Source: Limisphaerales bacterium (GTDB taxonomy: Bacteria; Verrucomicrobiota; Verrucomicrobiia; Limisphaerales; UBA11358). From it: a DNA stretch of 56,769 nt. Shown piece by piece: positions 42,787 through 50,123 of the stretch; the first letter of the stretch is position 1, and the number at the start of each line of letters is the position of its first letter. Both the position numbers and the translations under genes were made by a program. The DNA is taken from assembly GCA_003134375.1 (NCBI GenBank), contig PLAY01000046.1, forward strand, positions 1 to 56,769, read 5' to 3'. The notes beneath the pieces are model-generated. The model did no database searches, had not been told where the DNA came from, and saw nothing but the letters and a program-made list of their open reading frames with translations.

Positions 42787-43037
42787 GGCGCGAGCGTCCT
42801 TGTTTTCAGAAGTTTTTCGACGCCCGAAACGGAGTAAAAAACCACGCCGCCACCGCGCACGGCGGTTGGATTCGGTTTGAACCTTGGAACGCGGGCCGAG
42901 TCCAGCCATGCGCGGAGCCTGTGGCGTGACGGCACTGGCGCGATATGCGCCGGGAGAAAATTTTCGATTAGCTCGTCGAGGCTGGCCAGCCGGACATTGC
43001 TTGCCGTTGGCTTTTCTGAAACTTGATTCGGATTCAT
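42783..43037 (-). CDS. Excisionase-like small DNA-binding protein
   Basis: This 84-residue protein has a winged-helix look: SRHRLRAWLDSARVPRF, then a variable turn, GGGVVFYSVSGVEKLLKTR. That is how excisionases and MerR-like directionality factors recognise DNA. I chose ATG 43037, which follows a small hairpin (TGGCCG/CGGCCA), over a TTG at 43046. It heads an ATGA-coupled chain of small genes and lies behind a palindromic operator. Confidence 0.55.
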   Translation of the reverse strand: MNPNQVSEKPTASNVRLASLDELIENFLPAHIAPVPSRHRLRAWLDSARVPRFKPNPTAVRGGGVVFYSVSGVEKLLKTRTLAP

Positions 43038-43065
43038 TGGCCGCAATTTACGGCCATAGAACGCT

Positions 43066-43086
43066 CTTAATCCAAGGGGGATTAAG
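43066..43086. promoter_or_regulatory. Palindromic operator before the excisionase-like gene
   Basis: CTTAATCC-aaggg-GGATTAAG is a perfect 8-5-8 dyad in the only real gap (about 60 bp) of the early operon. It is a likely control point separating integrase, ligase and the 179-residue gene from the rest. Confidence 0.5.
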
Positions 43087-43099
43087 AACTTTTGATTGC

Positions 43100-43639
43100 T
43101 TATTTACATTGAAGCGGGAAATGGATTTCTTCGCAGATTGCACGCAAGGTGGGGTGTCCGTTCTCGTGCTCATCACTGCCAACCGCTTTTGCGAGTTTTT
43201 TAATCGGCATTTTTTTGCCGTAAAAATCGAGAATCCTTTTTAGCATCAATAGCTGCGTGCGCCATTTTTTTGCACGGGGAAGCTTGGGCAAAGTTTCTTC
43301 GCACGCTTTAACAACCGTCAACGCATCGGCGATTGCATGAATCTCGCTGGCGTCGCCTGTCTCAATCGCCCGGAAAAATTTGTCCTCAATAAATCCGCGC
43401 CCGTTGCTGGTGTTTTCCACCGGCACGCCAATTTCCCTTGCCAGCTTCGCCCGCAACGATTGCTTCCAGACACGATAAAAAGCAATTTGACTTTCCGTCT
43501 CTGAAAGTTCCCGGCCAAAACTGGCAAGGTTGGTTGCTTGTTCAATATCCGCCTCTAGCAACGCACGCAATTTTTTTAACGGCGTGTTGCGCGGTTTGGA
43601 CGGCGGCGGCGTGGGCGGCGTCTTTGATTTCTTGTTCAT
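43100..43639 (-). CDS. Hypothetical protein of the element, 179 residues
   Basis: A Lys/Pro-rich start (NKKSKTPPTPPPSKPR) leads to a helical body (LRALLEADIEQATNLASFGR, ALTVVKACEETLPKL). It overlaps the ligase stop by ATGA. I recognise no family. Its place in the early block suggests a role in replication or control, which is only inference. Confidence 0.6.
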   Translation of the reverse strand: MNKKSKTPPTPPPSKPRNTPLKKLRALLEADIEQATNLASFGRELSETESQIAFYRVWKQSLRAKLAREIGVPVENTSNGRGFIEDKFFRAIETGDASEIHAIADALTVVKACEETLPKLPRAKKWRTQLLMLKRILDFYGKKMPIKKLAKAVGSDEHENGHPTLRAICEEIHFPLQCK

Positions 43640-44259
43640 TGTGCGGTTTCCATTTTATCGTATCTCACGCGCACGAAGCGCGCTTCACGGAATTTGTCGC
43701 TGGCCGTGATTCCGTAGCATTCAATTTCAATCACTTCGCCAACGGATATTTTTCTGCTGCCGATGGAGCACCAGCCACGGTCAATACCATTTTGTGACAG
43801 CCGGACGGAGCGTTTGAAAGGATGGTTTTCTGTGACAATGCAATCGTGAGTTTCAACGCGCTTGATCTTCACCCAGTCAAAACCAAAATGAGCCGCGAAG
43901 GGTTTTGCCACTACACCCTCGCCACCATCGCGTAGCACGGCTTCGATAAACTCCGCGCCGTGTCCCTCGGCGGTCGTGTTCATGCCAGCTGCCCGCGCAA
44001 TTTGCCGCATGGCTTCGCGGCGTTCCGTCCATGCTCTGCGCCGCACGTCCTCACCGTAGGCGACGGGGCAATCAAAGGCGAAAAAATGTCCGCCGTGCAT
44101 GGCCTCGCCGATGATGATCGAGTCGGCAATTTCCCGCTGCTGCCAGCATCCATCCTGCTTTTGCGACAAGTGCCAACCACGCCAGTCGAAGGCGAGAGCG
44201 GTTTTTAGGTCGCAAGTGCCGTAGCCGGGGCGCGGGATGATGATTTCAGGCGTGTTCAT
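43636..44259 (-). CDS. Very small ATP-dependent DNA ligase-like protein
   Basis: In 207 residues the nucleotidyltransferase motifs appear in order: motif I KQDG at 34-37 (Lys34 would take AMP), a motif III-like FFAFDCPVAYGED near 59-71, motif IV EGVVAK at 114-119, motif V WVKIKR at 129-134, and an OB-fold part ending in motif VI RVRYDK at 197-202. The usual Arg right after motif I (KxDGxR) is Trp here, and motif III has CPV in place of GE. Bacterial LigE/LigB-type enzymes are larger. It probably seals nicks during replication or integration, or is a divergent RNA/DNA ligase. ATGA overlaps on both sides. Confidence 0.72.
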   Translation of the reverse strand: MNTPEIIIPRPGYGTCDLKTALAFDWRGWHLSQKQDGCWQQREIADSIIIGEAMHGGHFFAFDCPVAYGEDVRRRAWTERREAMRQIARAAGMNTTAEGHGAEFIEAVLRDGGEGVVAKPFAAHFGFDWVKIKRVETHDCIVTENHPFKRSVRLSQNGIDRGWCSIGSRKISVGEVIEIECYGITASDKFREARFVRVRYDKMETAQ

Positions 44260-45440
44260 TTTGATGGTTTCAGGGCAAAAAACTTTTTGGCGTCGGCGGT
44301 CGAGACGCGGCCTTGATAGTGCGCCTTGATGATCGCTTCGCTGTTTCCGAATTGCTCGGCGGTTTGGCCATAGCTGCCACAGTTGCGAAAGTAAAAACTA
44401 ATCGCGGTGTGCCGCATTATGTCCGGCGTCCAAGGCGTTTGGCCGTCATGTTCGCCAAAGCCAGCGGCATTTTTCACGGCGTCAAATATCTTGCGCCAGT
44501 TCGGGGGGAAAATCGGCCTGCCTTTGTAAGCCTTAAGCCATGCCAGCAACGCCGGGCAGATGGTGACGACACGGGCGCGGCCTGTCTTGGTTTGGCTGGC
44601 CTCAAGCCTGATTTCCTTGTCTTGAAGATTCACGGCCTGCCAGTCCAGCCGGGCGGCTTCGGTCGGGCGCAATCCGCCAAACAGACACAAGGCAACGTAG
44701 GGCGCAATCCTTTTGCGCTCCGCGCCGCGCAATAAATCTTCGCACTGTTTCAGGTTCAAAATGACGGGCGCGTGACGCTCGCCCATGTCAATCCTGATTT
44801 GGTTACACGGGTTGGCCGTTGTCCATCGGCGCGGCCTCTCGATGCACCAAGAAAAGAAACGGGAAATTCTCCGCTTGTAACCGTCGCGGCTTGTGGCGGA
44901 AATTTTGAATCCGGCCAGATGTTCCTCGATGATTTCGGGCGTGATTTCGTCAACGCGCAAATTCGGCAGGCTGTTGCCAAAAATGCCAACCGTCCTGCGC
45001 AATGGGCCTTTTGACAATTCGCGCAAGGTGCAAACGCCGTTGCCGGTCGAATCCTTCGCGCCGTCCAGCCATGCGTTGAACTGTTTAACGGCATCGTCCA
45101 GCCGGGGCGACTCAGTGACAACGGCATTGCGCTTGCCGTGCCTAAGCCAGTGATCTATGGCGCGGGGCAAGTCGGCATCGTCGGCCAGTCGCTTGAAACT
45201 CATTTCCGCGAGTTTGATTTGCGTGTCCGTCAATCCTGTTGCCCGCAAGGTGGTTTCCGTTGCGCGGGAAAGATACTCGCCTTCAAGTTCGATGTGGCGG
45301 CACTTGGCGTCATGCTCGCGGGCGAAATTCTCCCGCACGCGCGAGCCGTCGCGCTTGGTGCCGGTGACGCGCCAGGAAACGGTTTGTGTTCGCGGATTCG
45401 TGAACGGTTGAATCTTGAATCGCTGTTGCGTTGCTCTCAT
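44256..45440 (-). CDS. int: Tyrosine recombinase (integrase)
   Basis: This 394-residue protein has an N-terminal SAM-like core-binding domain and a catalytic domain with Arg in FGGLRPTEAARLDW, Lys in ASQTKTGRARVV, the RHTAISFYF block, and Tyr in KAHYQGRVS. The position usually held by LGH is FGN. It lies 98 bp from the right att core, transcribed into the element. A strong promoter ends only about 9 bp before its ATG, so the mRNA may be leaderless or nearly so. It should integrate and, with the excisionase-like protein, excise the element. Confidence 0.93.
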   Translation of the reverse strand: MRATQQRFKIQPFTNPRTQTVSWRVTGTKRDGSRVRENFAREHDAKCRHIELEGEYLSRATETTLRATGLTDTQIKLAEMSFKRLADDADLPRAIDHWLRHGKRNAVVTESPRLDDAVKQFNAWLDGAKDSTGNGVCTLRELSKGPLRRTVGIFGNSLPNLRVDEITPEIIEEHLAGFKISATSRDGYKRRISRFFSWCIERPRRWTTANPCNQIRIDMGERHAPVILNLKQCEDLLRGAERKRIAPYVALCLFGGLRPTEAARLDWQAVNLQDKEIRLEASQTKTGRARVVTICPALLAWLKAYKGRPIFPPNWRKIFDAVKNAAGFGEHDGQTPWTPDIMRHTAISFYFRNCGSYGQTAEQFGNSEAIIKAHYQGRVSTADAKKFFALKPSK

Positions 45441-45441
45441 T

Positions 45442-45479
45442 GGTTGACATTGTACCCCATTGCCTCAGCACTGTCAACC
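45442..45479 (-). promoter_or_regulatory. Integrase promoter framed by an 8-bp inverted repeat
   Basis: On the minus strand, TTGACA (45477-45472) and TACAAT (45454-45449) are exactly 17 bp apart. GGTTGACA and TGTCAACC bracket the promoter as a perfect inverted repeat. The ATG is 8 bp from the -10 box, so transcription would start almost at the codon. The words resemble the TGGCAACC end repeats, which hints at integrase autoregulation. Confidence 0.75.
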
Positions 45480-45537
45480 GTGTGGCAACTATTTTATAAA
45501 ATCGTAAAAAGCCTTTAATAAGTGGCAATCGGTGATG

Positions 45538-45549
45538 CTGCGAAAGCAT
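45538..45549. other. attR core
   Basis: CTGCGAAAGCAT, identical to the left core. To its right the host reading frame continues in register with the left part. Confidence 0.88.
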
Positions 45550-46297
45550 CTGCGCGCTGAATCCCGACGTCATCGCACTGGAAGAGATGGGCAGCACCAA
45601 TGCCCTCATGGAATTGCGGGGCTCACTCAAAGCCAGGGGCCTGGATTTCCCTTACTGGGAACACGTGCAGGGCTGGGACACGAACATTCACGTGGCCGTG
45701 TTGAGCCGGCTGCCCATCGTTGCCTGCCGCCCGCACACCAATGACAACTTCCTGCTCGATGGCCGCCGCTTTCCCGTCAGCCGCGGTTTTGCCGAGGTGG
45801 ACATCCGGGCCGCGACGAATTTCACCTTCACTCTCATTGCCGCGCACTTGAAATCGCGCCGGCCCGTCCCCGAAGCCGACGAATCTCAATTGCGTCTCCA
45901 GGAGGCGAAAACCCTGCGCGGCATCGTGGATGAACATTTCAAGGCCGACGCGAACGCCAAACTGATTGTGCTCGGCGATTTCAACAACGTAAAAAATTCC
46001 GATTCCACAAAAGAAATCATCGGACGCGGAAAATTCAAACTCACCGACACGCGCCCGGCCGAGCGCAACGGCGACAACACGCCGAACGAAATCCCGCGTT
46101 TCGAGCCGCGCAACGTCACGTGGACGCATTACTACGGCGTGGAAGACACTTACAGCCGGATTGATTTCATCCTGCTCAGTCCGGCCATGGCGCGCGATTG
46201 GGTGACGAATGAAACTTACGCGCTGACGATTCCGAATTGGGGTGTCGGTTCAGACCACCGGCCCATTGTTGCAACGTTCAAGATGGAGAATAATTGA
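45538..46297 (+). pseudogene. Secreted endonuclease/exonuclease/phosphatase gene, 3' part
   Basis: This is the larger part of the split gene, with most of the catalytic domain: CALNPDVIALEEMG, TNIHVAVLSRLPI, LIAAHLKSRRP, VLGDFNN, SRIDFILLSPAM and the final GSDHRPIVATF. It has no start of its own except an internal ATG at 45587 that would miss the first strands. Such enzymes cut nucleic acids or phosphoesters outside the cell. Precise excision of the element would rebuild the full gene. Confidence 0.9.
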
Positions 46298-46563
46298 ACT
46301 GGCCTGCTTGATGTCCCTTCTGAGCGCCGCGGTGGCCGGCGTTTTGTCTGTCGCCACCATTTCCAAAACAATTCCCGTGCTTGTCGGCCCCTCAGCCTCT
46401 TGTTAATGTCGTATTGTGCCAGCCGAAACCGGGATGAAAGAAAAATTCTTTGGCAAACTCGAAACCCTGATTGCCGAAGCGCGCCGGCTCAAGACCAGCG
46501 GATTCGACGAACAGGAGCCGGAGGGCTGGAAACCAACAGGCTGGCAAGATGCCAGCCCGCCCA

Positions 46564-47757
46564 TCACAATTGCTCCGGGTGCTTTATCAAATCCGCGATG
46601 CGCATGAGCAGGCGTCCGGCCGCGCCGCCGTCAATCACGCGATGATCGAAGCTCAACGTGAGGTTCGCTTCCATCACCGGCACAAACTGGCTCTTGCCTG
46701 CGTCCCAACTGGGTGTGCGCCGGGCCGCGCCGATGCCGAGCACCAGTGATTGTTCCGGCAACGGGATGGGCGTGGCCCAAGTCAGTCCGAACGTGCCAAA
46801 GTTCGTCACGGTGGCAATGGAACCGCCCGTGGCGTCCGGCGGCAGCTTGCGTTGCCGCGCCAGCTCGACCAATTCGTCGTAAGGCACGACCAAATCTTTG
46901 AGCGACCGTTTGTCCGCGTGGCGAATGACGGGAACCAGCACACCCGCCTCGGCCTCGACGGCGAACGCGATGTCAATTGAAGAGGGATGCACAATTTTAT
47001 TTCCCACCAGCCGGCCTGCGGGAGCGCTGTTTTCCGCCAGCGCAATGGCCAGCGCACGCAATCCGCAGAGTGCCGGCCCGGGTTTGGGCCGGGTCACCTT
47101 CCGAAAGGCAAACAGCGGATCGAGACAGACCGGCAAACCGACGTGCGCTAGGGGGCGCGTCCAGCTTCGGCGCATCGCGTCGGCCACGGCCACGCGCATG
47201 AACGACGCCGGAGTTATCTTTTGCTTTTCGAGATGCGCGATGAATCTTTCGAAATCCTCAACGGTCACCCGGCCCGCCGCGCCGCTGCCGGCCACGCCTG
47301 CGAGATCGGCGGCGTGCAAACCGAGTTCATCCATGCGCGCTTTGAGCCGCGGCGAAAGGTAACTGGCGCCCGCCGCGTTCGCCGGCACCGGCAATCCACG
47401 CACCGTCGGTTGAACGCGATTCCTGCCGCCGTTCCCGTCCGGGGCGGAAATGCGGTCGGTGTCGCCGGTTTTCGCCGGCGCGGGAACGTCAAACCCCAAT
47501 CGCGACGCTTCTTCCGTTGTCACCTCGATGTGGCCGAGCACCACGCCGACGGCGTAGCTTTCATTCAGTTGCGCGGTGAATTTTTCAATGCGCCCGCGGC
47601 ACGGCGAAGTCACGTTCATGTTGGCCTTGTTGGTCTCGACTTCGATCAAATCCTGGTCGGCTTCGACGGTGTCGCCGGGCTGGACGAGGAAGTTGATGAT
47701 GTTGGCCTCGGCGATGGACTCGCCCAGTTGCGGCATGATGATGGGAATGGAAGGCAT
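46564..47757 (-). CDS. 2-oxoacid dehydrogenase E2 (dihydrolipoamide acyltransferase)
   Basis: This 397-residue protein has a lipoyl domain with the modified lysine in VETNKANMNV, a peripheral-subunit-binding domain (YLSPRLKARMDELGLHAADL, then GSGAAGRVTVEDF) and an acyltransferase domain whose catalytic motif is SFDHRVIDGG. It receives acyl groups from the E1 pair upstream. The start MPSIPIIMPQLGES is family-standard; the longer frame runs through a short tandem repeat. A substrate choice between pyruvate and branched-chain acids is not settled. No E3 gene is in the window. Confidence 0.9.
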   Translation of the reverse strand: MPSIPIIMPQLGESIAEANIINFLVQPGDTVEADQDLIEVETNKANMNVTSPCRGRIEKFTAQLNESYAVGVVLGHIEVTTEEASRLGFDVPAPAKTGDTDRISAPDGNGGRNRVQPTVRGLPVPANAAGASYLSPRLKARMDELGLHAADLAGVAGSGAAGRVTVEDFERFIAHLEKQKITPASFMRVAVADAMRRSWTRPLAHVGLPVCLDPLFAFRKVTRPKPGPALCGLRALAIALAENSAPAGRLVGNKIVHPSSIDIAFAVEAEAGVLVPVIRHADKRSLKDLVVPYDELVELARQRKLPPDATGGSIATVTNFGTFGLTWATPIPLPEQSLVLGIGAARRTPSWDAGKSQFVPVMEANLTLSFDHRVIDGGAAGRLLMRIADLIKHPEQL

Positions 47758-47767
47758 GTTTAAAAGC

Positions 47768-47797
47768 GAAGATGGAAGATGGAAGATGGAAGATGGC
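47768..47797. repeat. 7-bp tandem repeat before the E2 gene
   Basis: About four units of GGAAGAT lie in the gap between E1 beta and E2, just upstream of the E2 start. This is a simple dispersed repeat, and copy number may vary. Confidence 0.65.
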
Positions 47798-47857
47798 GAA
47801 GAAATTTCATTCTCCATCCTCTGTTTTCCATTCTCGTTTTGTTGAACGCAATCATTT

Positions 47858-48823
47858 TTACAAACGGAGCAGTTTTCGCGCGGCGGCGGCAACGGCGTGT
47901 GCGGTGGGACGGTGCGCGGTCCACAAATTCGGATGATATGGCACCGGCGTGTCCTTGGCGTTGAGCCGTTGCGGCGGCACGTCGAGCAAACCGAATCCTT
48001 CGCTCGCGACCCGGGCGATGACTTCCGCCGTCACTCCTCCCCACGGCCAGGCTTCCCCCACGCAAAGCAAACGCCCCGTGCGCGCGACGCTGGCCATCAC
48101 GGTGTCCGTGTCGAGCGGTTTCACCGAACGCAAATCCACCACTTCAATTTCCCAGCCTTCCGGGACGAGTTCGGCGGCGGCTTCGAGGGCCTCATGCACC
48201 ATGGCGCTGTAGGCGACGATGGTCATGTCGCGGCCTTCGCGCGCGATGCGGGCTTTGCCGACGGGCAGCGCTTCACTCGGTAATTTTTCAGCCTTGAGGT
48301 GGTAATAAAGATATTTGTGCTCGCAAAAAATCACCGGATCGTCAATCGCCACCGCTTCGAGCAACATGCTGTAAGCATCTTCAACGGTCGCCGGCGTCAA
48401 AACCACCAGGCCGGGATAGTGTGCGTAAATCGTCTCCAGACTCTGGCTGTGAAACGGTCCGCTGCCGGACGTGCCGCCGAAGGGCAGCCGCACGGTGATC
48501 GGGCAGGGGACTTGCGTGCGCCAAAAAAGCGTCGCGGCCTGATTGACAATCTGGTTGAAACCAACAGTGGAGAAATCCGCGAACTGCATTTCGATGATCG
48601 GCCGCATGCCTTCAATCGCCGCGCCGACGGCCAGACCGACCATCGCGTCCTCGCTGATGGGCGCATCAATCACGCGACCGGGAAATTCCTTCGCCAGATT
48701 TTTCGTGGCCTTGAACGCGCCGCCGAACGCGCCGATGTCCTGCCCGTAAATGAACACGCGCGGGTCGTCGCGCAACGCATGAGCCTGTGCTTCGCGGATG
48801 GCTTCGAGATAGGTGATGCTCAT
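47858..48823 (-). CDS. 2-oxoacid dehydrogenase E1 component, beta subunit
   Basis: This 321-residue protein has the transketolase pyrimidine-binding pattern ITYLEAIREAQAHALRDDPR, GQDIGAFGGAFKAT, ISEDAMVGLAVGAAIEGMRP, the RLPFGGTSGSGPFHSQSLE block and a transketolase C-terminal domain (VVDLRSVKPLDTDTVMASV). It pairs with the alpha subunit encoded upstream. The start at 48823 avoids the repeat that lies between the two genes. Confidence 0.92.
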   Translation of the reverse strand: MSITYLEAIREAQAHALRDDPRVFIYGQDIGAFGGAFKATKNLAKEFPGRVIDAPISEDAMVGLAVGAAIEGMRPIIEMQFADFSTVGFNQIVNQAATLFWRTQVPCPITVRLPFGGTSGSGPFHSQSLETIYAHYPGLVVLTPATVEDAYSMLLEAVAIDDPVIFCEHKYLYYHLKAEKLPSEALPVGKARIAREGRDMTIVAYSAMVHEALEAAAELVPEGWEIEVVDLRSVKPLDTDTVMASVARTGRLLCVGEAWPWGGVTAEVIARVASEGFGLLDVPPQRLNAKDTPVPYHPNLWTAHRPTAHAVAAAARKLLRL

Positions 48824-48834
48824 GGAGTTGGAAA

Positions 48835-48937
48835 ACAAACATCGAACATTGAACATCGAACGCTGAACATCCAATAGCCGCGCGCGAGGCGGTCTTCGGC
48901 GTTGGATGTTCGATGTTCGATGTTCGATGTTTTGGAA
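48835..48937. repeat. Long palindromic repeat between E1 alpha and E1 beta
   Basis: AACATCGAACATTGAACATC at the left faces GATGTTCGATGTTCGATGTT at the right, each made of ATCGAAC-type units. The arms of about 30 bp surround a GC-rich loop. In the mRNA it would form a large hairpin between the two cistrons. Confidence 0.75.
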
Positions 48938-48940
48938 TTA

Positions 48941-49969
48941 TTATTCATGTCCCTCGTTCAGATGTCCGGTTGAAATCGCCCGCCAGTCCTCGGTAAACGG
49001 ATCGGGCGCGGGTTCGCGTTGGACCTGGGCGACGGCCTCCTCGATTTCGCGGACAATTTCCCCGCGCAGCGCGGCGAATGCCGCGGCGTCCGCCCATTTT
49101 TGGCGGAGCAGATGTTCCTCGGCCACTTTCAAACAGTCGCGCCCGGCCGGCGACGCCTTTAATTTCGGATCAATGTAACTGGCGTCGTCGTGTTCGCCGT
49201 GACCGCAAAGCCGGAGCAGGGTGGCGACGACCATTTGCGGGCCGCGACCGGCGCGGGCGCGCGCCACGGCGTCACCCACAATCTTCAGACACGCGGACAA
49301 ATCCGTGCCATCCACGGAATGGGATTCCACGCCATAACCAGCGGCTTTGTCCGTCAGATTGCGGCAGGCAAATTCGCGGTCATTTGGCGTCGAGTAGGCG
49401 TAATGGTTGTTGGCAACAATGAGCACGAGCGGCAATTTTTCAATGGCGGCCTGATTGAGCGCCTCATGAAACGAGCCGGTGGCCGTGCCGCCATCGCCGA
49501 TGCAGGCCGCGCCAACCGTGCCGGTGACGCCTTTCATGCGGCGGGCGAACAGCATGCCGTTCACAACGGAAATCATTGCGCCGAGATGACTGACCATCGG
49601 CAAATAACCTTCCTTGGGCCGGCCGCGGTGAACGTTGCCGTCGCGTCCACGCATCGGGCCGAGCACGGAACCCAGATACGTTCGCACGGCGTCAACCACC
49701 GGCTCGCCAAACGCCAGCCGTCCGGCCGTGTCGCGGATCAGCGGTGCGAACACGTCGGTCTTTTTCAGCGCCAAACCGATGGCAACGCTCAAGGCTTCCT
49801 GACCGCGGCCAATAAAAACGCCGCCATGAATTTTGCCGGCGCGGTAGAGGCCGGCGCATTTGTCATCCAACATGCGCGCCAGCAACATGAAGCGATACGC
49901 GGTGAGGTGCGTGTCGCGAAAAGAGGTCGCGTCACCCACGAAGTCGGCGTCGAGCACCGTTTGGAGCAT
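48941..49969 (-). CDS. 2-oxoacid dehydrogenase E1 component, alpha subunit
   Basis: This 342-residue subunit binds thiamine diphosphate: GDGGTATGSFHEALNQAA holds the GDG...N motif. IHGGVFIGRGQEALSVAIG, LPMVSHLGAMISVVNG and LCGHGEHDDASYI complete the E1 alpha pattern. The order E1 alpha, E1 beta, E2 is a usual operon. The protein resembles both pyruvate and branched-chain enzymes. Confidence 0.92.
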   Translation of the reverse strand: MLQTVLDADFVGDATSFRDTHLTAYRFMLLARMLDDKCAGLYRAGKIHGGVFIGRGQEALSVAIGLALKKTDVFAPLIRDTAGRLAFGEPVVDAVRTYLGSVLGPMRGRDGNVHRGRPKEGYLPMVSHLGAMISVVNGMLFARRMKGVTGTVGAACIGDGGTATGSFHEALNQAAIEKLPLVLIVANNHYAYSTPNDREFACRNLTDKAAGYGVESHSVDGTDLSACLKIVGDAVARARAGRGPQMVVATLLRLCGHGEHDDASYIDPKLKASPAGRDCLKVAEEHLLRQKWADAAAFAALRGEIVREIEEAVAQVQREPAPDPFTEDWRAISTGHLNEGHE

Positions 49970-50123
49970 GGCGGAAGTTTATCGCCACCGGGCCGCGCCA
50001 GCAATGTTTCTTTCCAAACCGGGCTTTTTTACATTAAAAATCGGATTGGCTAAATGTAGGGAATCTTGTTTACTAAGGAATGCTTCCTGCTGCTTTTTTA
50101 CAAAATATGTTGAATTTTGAGAC

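Larger units (their letters stand above)
36314..45549. mobile_element. Integrated 9.2-kb capsid-encoding phage satellite-like element
   Basis: The element is bounded by 12-bp direct repeats CTGCGAAAGCAT (36314-36325 and 45538-45549). It carries, all on the minus strand: tyrosine integrase beside the right end, mini DNA ligase, small ORFs including an excisionase-like one, a ParB-like DNA-binding protein, a primase-helicase, a Nu1-like small terminase subunit, an HTH protein and an HK97-type major capsid protein, then a terminator. No large terminase, portal, protease, tail or lysis gene is present. That set suits a satellite that borrows a helper phage. Excision would restore the interrupted host gene. 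Confidence 0.88.

Noticed and set aside
36314..45549. Complete prophage
   Set aside because: No large terminase, portal, protease, tail, holin or lysin gene is found in the 9.2 kb between the att cores.
46434..46607. Small ORF beginning MKEKFFGKLETLIAEARR
   Set aside because: The first 30 residues look plausible, but the rest is dispersed-repeat sequence and the 3' end of the E2 gene in antisense. It may be a fragment, but I cannot support it as a gene.
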